24,671 nucleotides of DNA from a virus. The DNA lies in IMG/VR virus record IMGVR_UViG_3300005264_000176, positions 1 through 24,671 of that record. One strand, given 5' to 3'. A program made the translations under genes and the position numbers. Below are positions 5,523-11,767 of the stretch, piece by piece (the stretch's first letter is position 1; the number at the start of each line of letters is the position of its first letter). The notes beneath the pieces are model-generated. The model had not been told where the DNA came from. It searched no databases and saw only the letters and a program-made list of their open reading frames with translations.

Positions 5523-5981
5523 CTAAGCCGCTTTCGGCAACGGCATCCATGCTTTAAGTGCATCGGAACACTCATATTCGCTTTCAAAATAGGTGTCGTT
5601 CCATTTTCCGCGGAAAAGGTTTACCTGCATGTTGGCAATCGTCCATTGCTGTTCTGGTTCGTTCCATGCACAGCAAACGGGAAGCGGGTAGTTATCAAAA
5701 CAGCCAATAATTACATCACCTTTCGGGGCGCTTTGTGCAGGTTGCCAGCCTCCGTTCATTTGTTTGGCTTTTTGATTCCATGCTTCAGCGAGTTTTTCGC
5801 CGTCAAAGCCAGTTGATAAACTATGACCGCAAGTAGTGCAGCTGATGCTGTAGGGCTCTTGTGCATAAGGGCCACCTTTCAGCTGCGCAATGCCTTTACA
5901 AGCAGGGCAGGCTAATAGGGTTTTATTTATTTTTTGATGGAATTTTTTAATGATCCCATCGCGTACTTTTCCACTTGGCAT
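5523..5981 (-). CDS. Lar-like zinc ribbon fused to a DUF551 domain
   Basis: A 152-aa protein. Residues about 20-68 form a Lar/restriction-alleviation-type zinc ribbon: LLACPACKG, ISCTTCGHS, then EAWNQKA, the hallmark end of Lar-like proteins. Residues about 75-152 match the DUF551 pattern: GGWQPAQSAPKGD at its start and AWMPLPKAA at its end. Lar proteins of Rac and lambdoid phages soften type I restriction in E. coli; the DUF551 function is unknown. The start follows a weak GCGGGA site. Its end overlaps the ribosome binding site of the next gene. The fused architecture is probably known in prophages. Anti-restriction activity is only inferred. Confidence 0.8.
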   Translation of the reverse strand: MPSGKVRDGIIKKFHQKINKTLLACPACKGIAQLKGGPYAQEPYSISCTTCGHSLSTGFDGEKLAEAWNQKAKQMNGGWQPAQSAPKGDVIIGCFDNYPLPVCCAWNEPEQQWTIANMQVNLFRGKWNDTYFESEYECSDALKAWMPLPKAA

Positions 5982-5985
5982 GTTG

Positions 5986-6240
5986 TTATCCCGCTTTTAA
6001 TAATGACTGATTGCCTAACAGGCGACTTTTGATAAAGCGTGTCGGCTGGCGTTTACCGTTTTGGCTGTAACCTGGCATGGCAACAACGAGCTTTTTATTG
6101 ATCATAAAATCAATAACAACTTGCACTTGCTCTGTGCTACTTTCACATTCCAAGCTGTTTTTCATTCCATCAATTGTGCAACCGTTTGTGCGTGAGCAAG
6201 CAGCGAGTAGAGTGGTTAAAATGGTAAAATTAATTTTCAT
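5986..6240 (-). CDS. hypothetical small winged-helix-like protein (84 aa)
   Basis: The ATG at 6240 follows AAGGAAAAGCAAA; an upstream ATG at 6264 lacks such a site. It starts MKINFTILTTLLAACSRTNG. The order helix, helix, then EQVQVVIDFMINKKLVVAM and PGYSQNGKRQPTRFIKS looks like a small winged-helix protein: recognition helix then a two-stranded wing ending in a basic tail. This is a structural guess, not a family match. It overlaps the 34-codon gene upstream by 11 bp. Confidence 0.65.
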   Translation of the reverse strand: MKINFTILTTLLAACSRTNGCTIDGMKNSLECESSTEQVQVVIDFMINKKLVVAMPGYSQNGKRQPTRFIKSRLLGNQSLLKAG

Positions 6241-6334
6241 TTTGCTTTTCCTTAAGCTTATCAATCGGTAGTGAAGCCACCGCTGGTATCAAAAAACGGA
6301 TTAAATTTTCTATTTTTAAGTGTTGACCGGGCAT
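6230..6334 (-). CDS. very small hypothetical protein (34 aa), translationally coupled
   Basis: Its ATG comes one base after the TAA of the previous gene (TAATATG), and AAGAGG lies about 8 nt upstream inside that gene. It ends 11 bp inside the next gene. The peptide MPGQHLKIENLIRFLIPAVA continues SLPIDKLKEKQNEN, an amphipathic helix with a charged tail. The tight packing between two genes is the main evidence that it is real. Confidence 0.45.
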   Translation of the reverse strand: MPGQHLKIENLIRFLIPAVASLPIDKLKEKQNEN

Positions 6335-6335
6335 A

Positions 6336-6575
6336 TTAATGTACCTCTTGACCTGCCGAGTAGTCGATGTCGGGATCTTCATCTAGTGCTTTTTGGATCC
6401 AGACAAATACATTTTCATACCCTTCAATGAGCTTGAGCGCTTCAATTAATAGCTCTGGTGAGCGTGCTTTTGCTTCTGAGTGTGTGGTGATGCTTGCAGC
6501 TTCCAGCTTTAACGCTTTTGAGCGTTCACCCAGTTCAGTGCCGTCTGGTGTTCTGATTTTGGTTTTCATTGCCAT
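6336..6575 (-). CDS. hypothetical phage early protein (79 aa)
   Basis: Starts MAMKTKIRTPDGTELGERSK after AAAGGATTGCATC. Middle residues SPELLIEALKLIEGYENVFVW suggest a helix pair; the acidic end reads ALDEDPDIDYSAGQEVH. No domain recognised. It is one of the first genes of the leftward early operon, whose promoter must lie further right. Confidence 0.65.
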   Translation of the reverse strand: MAMKTKIRTPDGTELGERSKALKLEAASITTHSEAKARSPELLIEALKLIEGYENVFVWIQKALDEDPDIDYSAGQEVH

Positions 6576-6606
6576 GATGCAATCCTTTTTAATTGTGACC
6601 TGTCAC

Positions 6607-6786
6607 TTACTTATTAAGCTGTGCGCGTTTTTTTAAATAAACGCTGCGGTTGTCAATTTCACGCACGGTAAAATCAATCGGCGTGGTGTTGAATGCTGGT
6701 GTTTTTAACAGTGTTGCTGTTTGTTGTTTTATCTGTTTTGTGAAATAAAAATAACTAAAGGTGGTTTTTAGTTGGGGGTGGGGCAT
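6607..6786 (-). CDS. possible small phage protein (59 aa)
   Basis: An open frame from ATG at 6786 to TAA at 6609-6607 starts MPHPQLKTTFSYFYFTKQIK and ends FTVREIDNRSVYLKKRAQLN plus K. The C-terminal half reads like a real protein and is followed closely by the next gene, but the ATG sits only four bases after a terminator hairpin and has no ribosome binding site. Either it is leaderless, or only the 3' part of an older gene remains. Without this gene, 6576-6842 would hold only the terminator. Confidence 0.4.
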   Translation of the reverse strand: MPHPQLKTTFSYFYFTKQIKQQTATLLKTPAFNTTPIDFTVREIDNRSVYLKKRAQLNK

Positions 6787-6790
6787 AAAA

Positions 6791-6809
6791 AAAGGGCGTT
6801 AAGCCCTTT
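6791..6809 (-). terminator. rho-independent terminator of the triple-HTH gene
   Basis: On the minus strand AAAGGGC pairs with GCCCTTT around TTAAC, followed by a run of T. It lies 34 bp after the stop at 6843 and separates the regulator from the leftward operon. Confidence 0.8.
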
Positions 6810-6842
6810 ATATCGTTATTTCATGTGGAAGAATTCTAAAGG

Positions 6843-7683
6843 TTAAGTGCTGTGATGCTTGGCTACCTGCAAAACAAGCACTTTATCTTTCTCGGAGCAA
6901 AGTGAAAAGTAACGAAGCAGTTGTTTGCTTTGGCTGTCAGTTATACCCATCTCTTGTGATAATTCAGCTTCTAGTAAGCGTTGGTATTGAGTGAGATGGT
7001 AGCTTGAAGTGTTGGTTTGATATGCACTGTTATTTTCATTCAATAGCTCTTGTGGTGAGCATTGTAGTATCTCTGTAAGCTTAGTGAGATTTTTACCATT
7101 GGCTTCTGTTTGATGTGAGATTTTTACCATTGGCTTCTGTTTGATTGGCTTCCCATAATGAAACAGAAGCTTTACTTATACCAATAAAGTCAGCAACTTC
7201 AATTTGTGTAAGTTGTAAGGCTTTTCTCCGTGCTTTAATTTTATCTCCGGCAGAGGTTGGCTTCACTGTCGAGACGGTGCCAGATAACCATCTTGGATCG
7301 CAATTTAAGGCATCTGCCAACTCAAATATTTTTACTGTTTGGATTACTTTCCCTGTTAATAATCGGTGAATGTTAACTTGTGACATACCTGATTTTATTG
7401 CCAATTCATTTTGAGTGAGTGCCATTATATCCATGCGCTCTTTGATATTGAGAGCGAGTAGATTTGTTGGTTTGGATTCGATTTCATTGTCACCGTGTTG
7501 TAGCCACTCTGGGGAGCAATTTAATGTTTCAGCTAGTTCAAAAATTTTCCGTGGGTTATCTGTTGTACCATCTTCAAGCTTGTGAATTGCATTTTGGGAA
7601 ATGCCGACACTTTCAGCAAGTTCTTGTTGGCTGAGGCTTAGTTCAGTACGTTTGTTTTTAATGCGTTCGCCCAGAGTATTCAT
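6843..7683 (-). pseudogene. triple-HTH (XRE) regulator, frameshifted by a 31-bp tandem duplication
   Basis: Read from the ATG at 7683, the first frame encodes two full XRE/HTH_3 domains (residues about 4-65 and 73-134; LSQQELAESVGISQNAIHKLE and LTQNELAIKSGMSQVNIHRLL) and most of a third (LTQIEVADFIGISKASVSLW). It then goes out of frame and stops at 7093. The rest of the third domain (KLTEILQCSPQELLN) and a helical C-terminal tail continue in another frame to 6843. At the switch lies an exact 31-bp tandem repeat (7084-7145); removing one copy restores a single frame of about 270 residues. There is no S24 peptidase domain. It is likely an additional immunity or early-gene regulator. The truncated form still has two complete HTH domains and may be active. 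Confidence 0.85.
7084..7145. repeat. 31-bp perfect tandem duplication inside the triple-HTH gene
   Basis: Bases 7084-7114 and 7115-7145 are identical over 31 positions (beginning GTGAGATTTTTACC), and the match stops exactly at both edges. Because 31 is one more than a multiple of three, the second copy shifts the reading frame. Protein-level proof: NQTEANGKNLT appears at the end of the first frame and again at the start of the second. Confidence 0.97.
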
Positions 7684-7894
7684 GTTATTTCCAGCTAATA
7701 TATTGAGATACAACTTATAATACTATCTTGTTTTAAAATCTATATTTGTTTTTAATTAATGTGTTTTTTGATTTAGATCTCGGTGGTTATGAGTAAATAA
7801 TTTGCAGGAAAGCGGTGGTAAAGCGGTTTTTTAGTGAATTTTGCTAGGGAATAGGCTTAACAAGTTTGGGATTTTAAAAATTGGGGATGTAAAA

Positions 7895-7913
7895 AAAGGG
7901 CGGAGAGCCCTTT
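7895..7913 (-). terminator. rho-independent terminator of the S24-repressor operon
   Basis: Minus-strand AAAGGGC-TCTCC-GCCCTTT followed by a run of T, 57 bp after the stop at 7970. The rest of 7684-7969 is gene-free and should contain the promoter of the triple-HTH gene, but I see no clear -35/-10 pair. Confidence 0.8.
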
Positions 7914-7969
7914 GGTTTGTTTTAGTGGAAAATGAAATAAGTTGGTGGTGTGATTTTCGCTTAGTGCGT

Positions 7970-8176
7970 TTAATTTAAATAACGCATGATAGCAAAAGCA
8001 AGGGCTGTGCTCGCCTCTACCCTGAAATCAGTTAAGTCTTTCTGTATGACTTTGATATCTGATTTTATTTCAGAAACATCTTTTTCGAGGTGAGTAACTC
8101 GCACTTCCAGTGTTGTCATCGGTGGTTCGCCTCCGTTGTTCTTGGTAGTAAAGTCTACAGAATGAATATTACTCAT
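7970..8176 (-). CDS. small coiled-coil hypothetical protein (68 aa)
   Basis: Starts MSNIHSVDFTTKNNGGEPPM; the ATG at 8176 overlaps the stop of the gene upstream (ATGAGTAA) and has AGGTG just before it. Residues 21-50 (TLEVRVTHLEKDVSEIKSDI) show a heptad pattern of a short coiled coil, then a hydrophobic end FAIMRYLN. Similar short coiled coils occur next to phage repressors and in XhlA-like proteins, but I cannot assign a family. Last gene of the repressor operon before the terminator. Confidence 0.65.
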   Translation of the reverse strand: MSNIHSVDFTTKNNGGEPPMTTLEVRVTHLEKDVSEIKSDIKVIQKDLTDFRVEASTALAFAIMRYLN

Positions 8177-8441
8177 TATCACCTGCCTTTTCCTTATTGT
8201 CCAAGTTTCCCTCTTTTAAATTGGCTTTTACGTAGTCAAGATGGAATTCCATTACGTAACCGCAACGCCCGCAAAGCACTTTCATGTATTCGTCTTTGGG
8301 TTGTTCGTAAGGTATGCCCCAGCCAGCATGGTTATGACAAATAGGACAGGCCAGCCCACCGTTATACTTTGATTCTAATATATTTTGAAGGGTAAACAGG
8401 TTGTCAGTGACCCATTGATCTTTTGTTTTTTTATTGTCCAT
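8169..8441 (-). CDS. zinc-ribbon hypothetical protein (90 aa)
   Basis: Starts MDNKKTKDQWVTDNLFTLQN. A zinc ribbon is visible: ACPICHNHAGWG, then about 20 residues later LCGRCGYVMEF, i.e. CxxC...CxxC. The C-terminus is highly charged. Its ATG overlaps the stop of the S24 frame (TAATG), so translation is coupled to the repressor. A role in immunity control is possible only by position. Confidence 0.72.
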   Translation of the reverse strand: MDNKKTKDQWVTDNLFTLQNILESKYNGGLACPICHNHAGWGIPYEQPKDEYMKVLCGRCGYVMEFHLDYVKANLKEGNLDNKEKAGDNE

Positions 8442-8967
8442 TAAAATAATCTTCCTGCAAAAATCACTACACCGACTATTGTGCAGTTGCCGTTTATTGG
8501 TAATATTTTGTTGGGCCAGTCTGGGTTGGTGGCTTTTAGGTAGCGTTCGCCACCTTCGATAATCAGCTGTTTGAGGGTTGCTTCGTTTTCATCATCTAAT
8601 CTTGCTACTACATATTTGCCGTTGACCGGCTGAACTTCGGGGTCGATAAATATCAGATCATCTTCGTTAAATGTACCCTGCATGCTTTGACCGCGCACTT
8701 TTAACAGGAATGTTCTCTCTGAGCATTTAACCGGGCAGGGGTAGTGATCTGCATCAGTGTGGTGAATTTCATTAATTGCCCAAACAATAACCAATCTGGC
8801 TCACATTTTAGCACTTCTGCTAATTTTATAATTTTTCGAGGGTTTGATACTTGTCCGCTCTCGATTCTTTGTAATGACTGTTGAGACATATCAAGGCTCT
8901 CGGCTACATACCTTTGGGTAAAGCCTAGCTCAATTCTTCTTGCTTTAATTCTTGTTGCCAAGTTCAT
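8441..8967 (-). pseudogene. CI/LexA-like S24 repressor, frameshifted between HTH and peptidase parts
   Basis: From ATG 8967 (site AAAGGAAAG) the frame gives a clear XRE HTH (residues 6-62; LGFTQRYVAESLDMSQQSLQ) ending CEPDWLLFG. It then changes frame near 8760-8781 and stops at 8701 in junk. In the -1 frame the S24 domain follows: INEIHHTDADHYPCPVKC, catalytic Ser in KVRGQSMQG, catalytic Lys in ATLKQLI, and it ends at 8441. Intact relatives carry a linker with an Ala-Gly cleavage site (like SWVQAG) between WLLFG and this point. Here that segment is missing, so a deletion has removed the linker and the frame. No slippery heptamer is seen that would support programmed frameshifting. The HTH part alone is unlikely to repress well without its dimerisation domain. 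Confidence 0.85.
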
Positions 8968-8988
8968 TTACTAACTTTCCTTTGGCGA

Positions 8989-9083
8989 GAGAAATCAATT
9001 TTCTCTTTCTTTATGGAAGTGTCACAACTTTAAATAGTGTTGACAAGCACGTTAAAGTTGTTGTTAAATACAATTCTTAATTG
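8989..9083. promoter_or_regulatory. divergent immunity operators and rightward early promoter
   Basis: Three palindromic elements lie between repressor and Cro: GAGAAA-5 nt-TTTCTC (8989-9005); the perfect 10-bp pair ACAACTTTAA (9024-9033) and TTAAAGTTGT (9052-9061); and CAATT-3 nt-AATTG (9071-9083). A -35 box TTGACA (9040-9045) sits between the 10-bp arms, with a -10 candidate TTAAAT (9064-9069) 18 bp on. Repressor binding at the arms would cover the promoter. Confidence 0.6.
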
Positions 9084-9099
9084 TTTAATGGTGGTCATT

Positions 9100-9303
9100 A
9101 TGTCTTCAATTGAAAAAGCAACTGAATTAATTGGCGGTCAAACTGCTGTTGCCAAGCTGTTTCATATTAAACAGGGTCACGTTTGGGCATGGGTGAGTAA
9201 ACGCAAGCGTGCCCCTGCCAAATATATCCGACAAATATCTAAAGCCACTAACGGCAAGGTTAGCGTTGATGATCTTCTTAAAGACCATGAGGATTCTAGC
9301 TGA
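9100..9303 (+). CDS. cro: Cro-like (YdaS-type) HTH regulator
   Basis: A 67-aa protein; ATG 9100 is used because an earlier start at 9037 would place the promoter inside the gene. It starts MSSIEKATELIGGQTAVAKL. Residues 9-45 match the YdaS/Cro-type HTH: GGQTAVAKLFHIKQGHVWAW, then RAPAKYIRQISKATNGKVS, the usual ending that sets the dimer. As the first rightward gene opposite the CI-like gene it should repress the repressor promoter and favour lytic growth. The ribosome binding site (GGTGG) is modest. Confidence 0.85.
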   Translation: MSSIEKATELIGGQTAVAKLFHIKQGHVWAWVSKRKRAPAKYIRQISKATNGKVSVDDLLKDHEDSS

Positions 9304-9362
9304 TTGTTATTTTAAGTTAACTATTTGAATAAAAACAAGATAAACAATAAAAAGGGGATTAC

Positions 9363-9797
9363 ATGGACAGTTTAGATTTAGCGATTCATCAGACGGCACA
9401 TAGCGATTTACCGCTGCTTGCAAAGCAGATGGGGATCAATGAGCAGGGTTTGCGTAATAAGGTTTGTCCGACTAATACGACGGCAAAGCTTTCGGTGCGC
9501 GAGTTGTTGTCGATGATGTTAATTACCGATGATTGGTCGGTGCTGAGCGTTTTAGCGCAAGAGGTGGGCTGCAAGGTGGTAGCGAGTGAGCCGATGCAGA
9601 GCAGCTCTATTTTAGGGGCTCTGCTGGTTTTTGGTAAAGAGCAGGGCGATGTGTCGGCTTCTATTCAATCAGCATTAAGTGATGGCCGTATCAGTGTGCG
9701 TGAGCATGGTTGTATCAATAAGGAGATTGAAGAGGCGATTAATGCACTGCATCTTCTTAAAAAGTCGGTTCAAAATCAAGCAGGGAGTTTGTTATGA
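9363..9797 (+). CDS. phage regulatory protein CII, CP76 family
   Basis: A 144-aa protein after AAAAAGGGGATTAC. The pattern MDSLDLAIHQTAHSD...LAKQMGINEQGLRNKV...TAKLSVRELLSMMLIT is typical of the Phage_CP76 (CII) family found next to Cro in vibrio- and shewanella-type prophages. An N-terminal HTH is followed by a helical C-terminus. These proteins are thought to act as early transcription regulators. Gap 9304-9362 holds no gene. It overlaps the next gene by 4 bp. Confidence 0.85.
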   Translation: MDSLDLAIHQTAHSDLPLLAKQMGINEQGLRNKVCPTNTTAKLSVRELLSMMLITDDWSVLSVLAQEVGCKVVASEPMQSSSILGALLVFGKEQGDVSASIQSALSDGRISVREHGCINKEIEEAINALHLLKKSVQNQAGSLL

Positions 9798-10159
9798 GTC
9801 TGATTAAAAACCACAGAGAACAGTTATTGCCAAAATGCGGGTATGAAAAAGCCCTGCGCAAACAGGGCTCTCCAACACTTGCCAAAACACCAACCTCGGT
9901 TGCAAAGGAAGTGGTGGGAGATTATACCCGTTGGGCTGATATTGCAATAGGTTGTGTGCAGTTTGTTGATGGAGAGCCTGTCAATGCGTCTTTGCGATTC
10001 GGGCTAACACGGCAATGTGAAGGGCTTCGTGCGTCTATTGGCGGGCGAGACGGAAGGGCTGAGTGTTTTTTAATGAGTCTTAAGCAGGTTGATGAAGTGA
10101 TTGAACGGTTGGAAATTTTAAAAGTGATGCAGTTTGGTGGGCAAGGGGCGATTGAATGA
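9794..10159 (+). CDS. hypothetical phage protein (121 aa)
   Basis: Starts MSLIKNHREQLLPKCGYEKA with an ATGA overlap with CII. The middle carries CVQFVDGEPVNASLRFGLTR and IGGRDGRAECFLMSLKQVDE. It ends with a helix (EVIERLEILKVMQFG). Co-transcribed with CII and the O-like gene (4-bp overlap). No domain is named; a replication or regulatory role is suggested by position only. Confidence 0.68.
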   Translation: MSLIKNHREQLLPKCGYEKALRKQGSPTLAKTPTSVAKEVVGDYTRWADIAIGCVQFVDGEPVNASLRFGLTRQCEGLRASIGGRDGRAECFLMSLKQVDEVIERLEILKVMQFGGQGAIE

Positions 10160-10982
10160 GTGATGTAGAAAGAGGTTTTAAAGGGGTTTGGATACCTGCT
10201 GCAGTAATGCGCATTTCTCTGAGTTTTTTAATGTGGGTAAGGCGCGTTGTTCGCAAATTATTAATTCATTGGAAAAGAAAAAACTGATCACTATTGTGTT
10301 AATTCGCAAGGGTAAGAGTGTGGTTAAACGCATCTTAAAATGTACCGGAAATAGTTTAAAACGGGTTCCTAAAATCACGCCTAAAGCACCTCAAAACGGG
10401 GTAGGGAAAACCGTGAAAACTAAGCCGTTGAAGGTGGTTAATATATTAAACAAGGTGGTTAATAAATTAAACAACCCTATTAAATTTATTAAACAACCCT
10501 ATTTAATAAATGATCAGGGTAGTAATACAAAGACCTTTAATAATACAAAAGAGAGTAATACAAGTAATAAACACTTGTCTGATTCCCCTGCTCAGCCCGT
10601 TGTTTCGGTTTCTGTGAAAGCTCATCCAACCCCCATTGAGCAACCTAAAAAACAAAATGGTTTGCTTGATGTTTTCAAGCAGTATCCGGCTCATCGCCGT
10701 GGTGGTACAAACGCTTATCTTCGCAAGCTTTGGAAATCTGAAAAACTGACTGAGCAAGACGCTCAAGATTGTTTGACTTGGTTGGTTCAAGCCTCTGAAC
10801 GTGATCCGCAATGGTCGACTGATGGCAATGGCAGGTATGTGCTTGGGATAACCAATTTTGTACGTCAACGAAAATGGCTTGCTCCTCTGCCTGATGATAC
10901 GCGTGTACTGCCTCAGTTTGGTGAGCAAGCGCAGGGTACAGTGAATAATTTACAGAACTGGCAACCGCCAGTACAGGGGTGA
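10156..10982 (+). pseudogene. O-like replication protein (N-terminal HTH), frame broken by internal deletion
   Basis: The proper start ATG 10156 (ATGA overlap) gives MSDVERGFKGVWIPA, the usual opening of phage helix-turn-helix replication proteins. It then leaves frame at about 10195 and stops at 10287. The rest is in the -1 frame from about 10195 to 10982: CSNAHFSEFFNVGKARCSQI with KKLITIVLIRKGKSVVKRI (the second half of the HTH and wing), a low-complexity middle encoded by the iterons, and a C-terminal domain (LDVFKQYPAHRRGGTNAYLR). Relatives have about 30 residues between WIPA and the CSNAHF part, so roughly 90 bp plus one base are missing, probably across a TGC/TGC junction. A TTG at 10188 is too close to any ribosome binding site to be a good start. 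Confidence 0.78.
10431..10510. repeat. ori: iteron-like repeats, candidate phage replication origin
   Basis: Two head-to-tail 21-bp units AAGGTGGTTAATAWATTAAAC (10431-10451, 10452-10472) differ at one base. They are followed by two 22-bp-spaced units starting AACCCTATT (10473-10494 and from 10495). The tract is very AT-rich and TAATACAA repeats follow at about 10522-10567. The layout, iterons inside the O-like gene, is as in lambda ori. Inferred from pattern only. Confidence 0.6.
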
Positions 10983-10985
10983 TTT

Positions 10986-11564
10986 ATGGATATTTGTGAT
11001 CGTGACGAAGTGCTTCAAACCGTTGTTGGTTTGAGTGAACTGTACGGTAAAACATTCACTGAATCAGCGATGAGTATTTACTGGCTTGCATTGAAAAACA
11101 TGAGCTTAGGCGATTTTAACCGAGCTGTTGAGTTGCATGTGACAGATCCCGAATCTGGGCGGTTTTTTCCGAAGCCGTGTGATTTAATCGGTCGTGTTTC
11201 TCGCTCTGGCAAGCAGAATTCTGAGCTGGTTGCTCAGTCGGCTGAGCTTGGCTGGTCGCTGGTGATGGGGCGTTTGCGCTCGGTTGGTTCGTATGGAACT
11301 CTTAAAATTAGCGATCAGGTGGCGATTGAAACGGTGCGTCAAATGGGCGGTTGGAAGTCGCTTTGTGCAACCAATCTCGACAAGATGGCGTTTAAGCAAC
11401 GTGAGTTTATGAGTTTGTATCAAACGGTGGTGAAAGCGCCTGTTGAGTTGTTACCAAGTGAGCTTGCTGGGCGTATTGGTTTGAGTAAACAAAACTCGAA
11501 GGTGATGCAGGTGTTACGCGCTCCGCAGTCGGTGAGGGCGATGCTTGAGGAGAGAGTGACATGA
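10986..11564 (+). CDS. phage replication protein, P-like / DUF6475-type
   Basis: A 192-aa protein 3 bp after the O-like gene. The N-terminal pattern (LYGKTFTESAMSIYWLALKN, then FNRAVELHVTDPESGRFFP and PKPCDLIG) is that of a family of phage proteins next to O-like genes (DUF6475), whose layout resembles lambda P/helicase-loader partners. Later residues QMGGWKSLC are also typical. Role in loading a host helicase is inferred from position and analogy. It overlaps the next gene by 4 bp. Confidence 0.75.
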   Translation: MDICDRDEVLQTVVGLSELYGKTFTESAMSIYWLALKNMSLGDFNRAVELHVTDPESGRFFPKPCDLIGRVSRSGKQNSELVAQSAELGWSLVMGRLRSVGSYGTLKISDQVAIETVRQMGGWKSLCATNLDKMAFKQREFMSLYQTVVKAPVELLPSELAGRIGLSKQNSKVMQVLRAPQSVRAMLEERVT

Positions 11565-11767
11565 TCAGACCTACGATTGATTTGGGTGATAAGCCTGGTG
11601 AATATAAATCACGCATGGGTGTTGGTTATGCGGGGCGTTATGGACCTAAAAAATCTAAACGTCCGAAAGCGCAGTTTTTCAAAGCAGAAAAAACAACCGC
11701 TGCTGTTTCTCAGGATGTTGCAATTGCAAACGCTGAAGCTTTGAAAAAAATGGTGGGCATTGCATGA
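11561..11767 (+). CDS. hypothetical basic protein (68 aa)
   Basis: Starts MIRPTIDLGDKPGEYKSRMG, overlapping its neighbours by 4 bp on both sides (ATGA). Residues 15-45 are Gly-, Lys- and Arg-rich (GRYGPKKSKRPKAQFF) and the end is an Ala-rich helix. Probably disordered and nucleic-acid-binding in part. No family recognised. Confidence 0.62.
   Translation: MIRPTIDLGDKPGEYKSRMGVGYAGRYGPKKSKRPKAQFFKAEKTTAAVSQDVAIANAEALKKMVGIA

Noticed and set aside
8441-8967. Programmed -1 frameshifting to make the S24 repressor
   Set aside because: No XXXYYYZ slippery site in frame and no following structure; a conserved linker is missing, so a deletion explains it better. The same applies to 10156-10287 and 22613-22760.
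10503-10928. Minus-strand frames over replication, integrase and terminase genes (e.g. 10503-10928, 12469-12819, 19535-19894)
   Set aside because: Antisense shadows of strongly recognised plus-strand genes.
10188-10982. Replication protein as a full gene starting at TTG 10188
   Set aside because: The purine-rich site is only one base away and the true N-terminal motif lies upstream in another frame from 10156.
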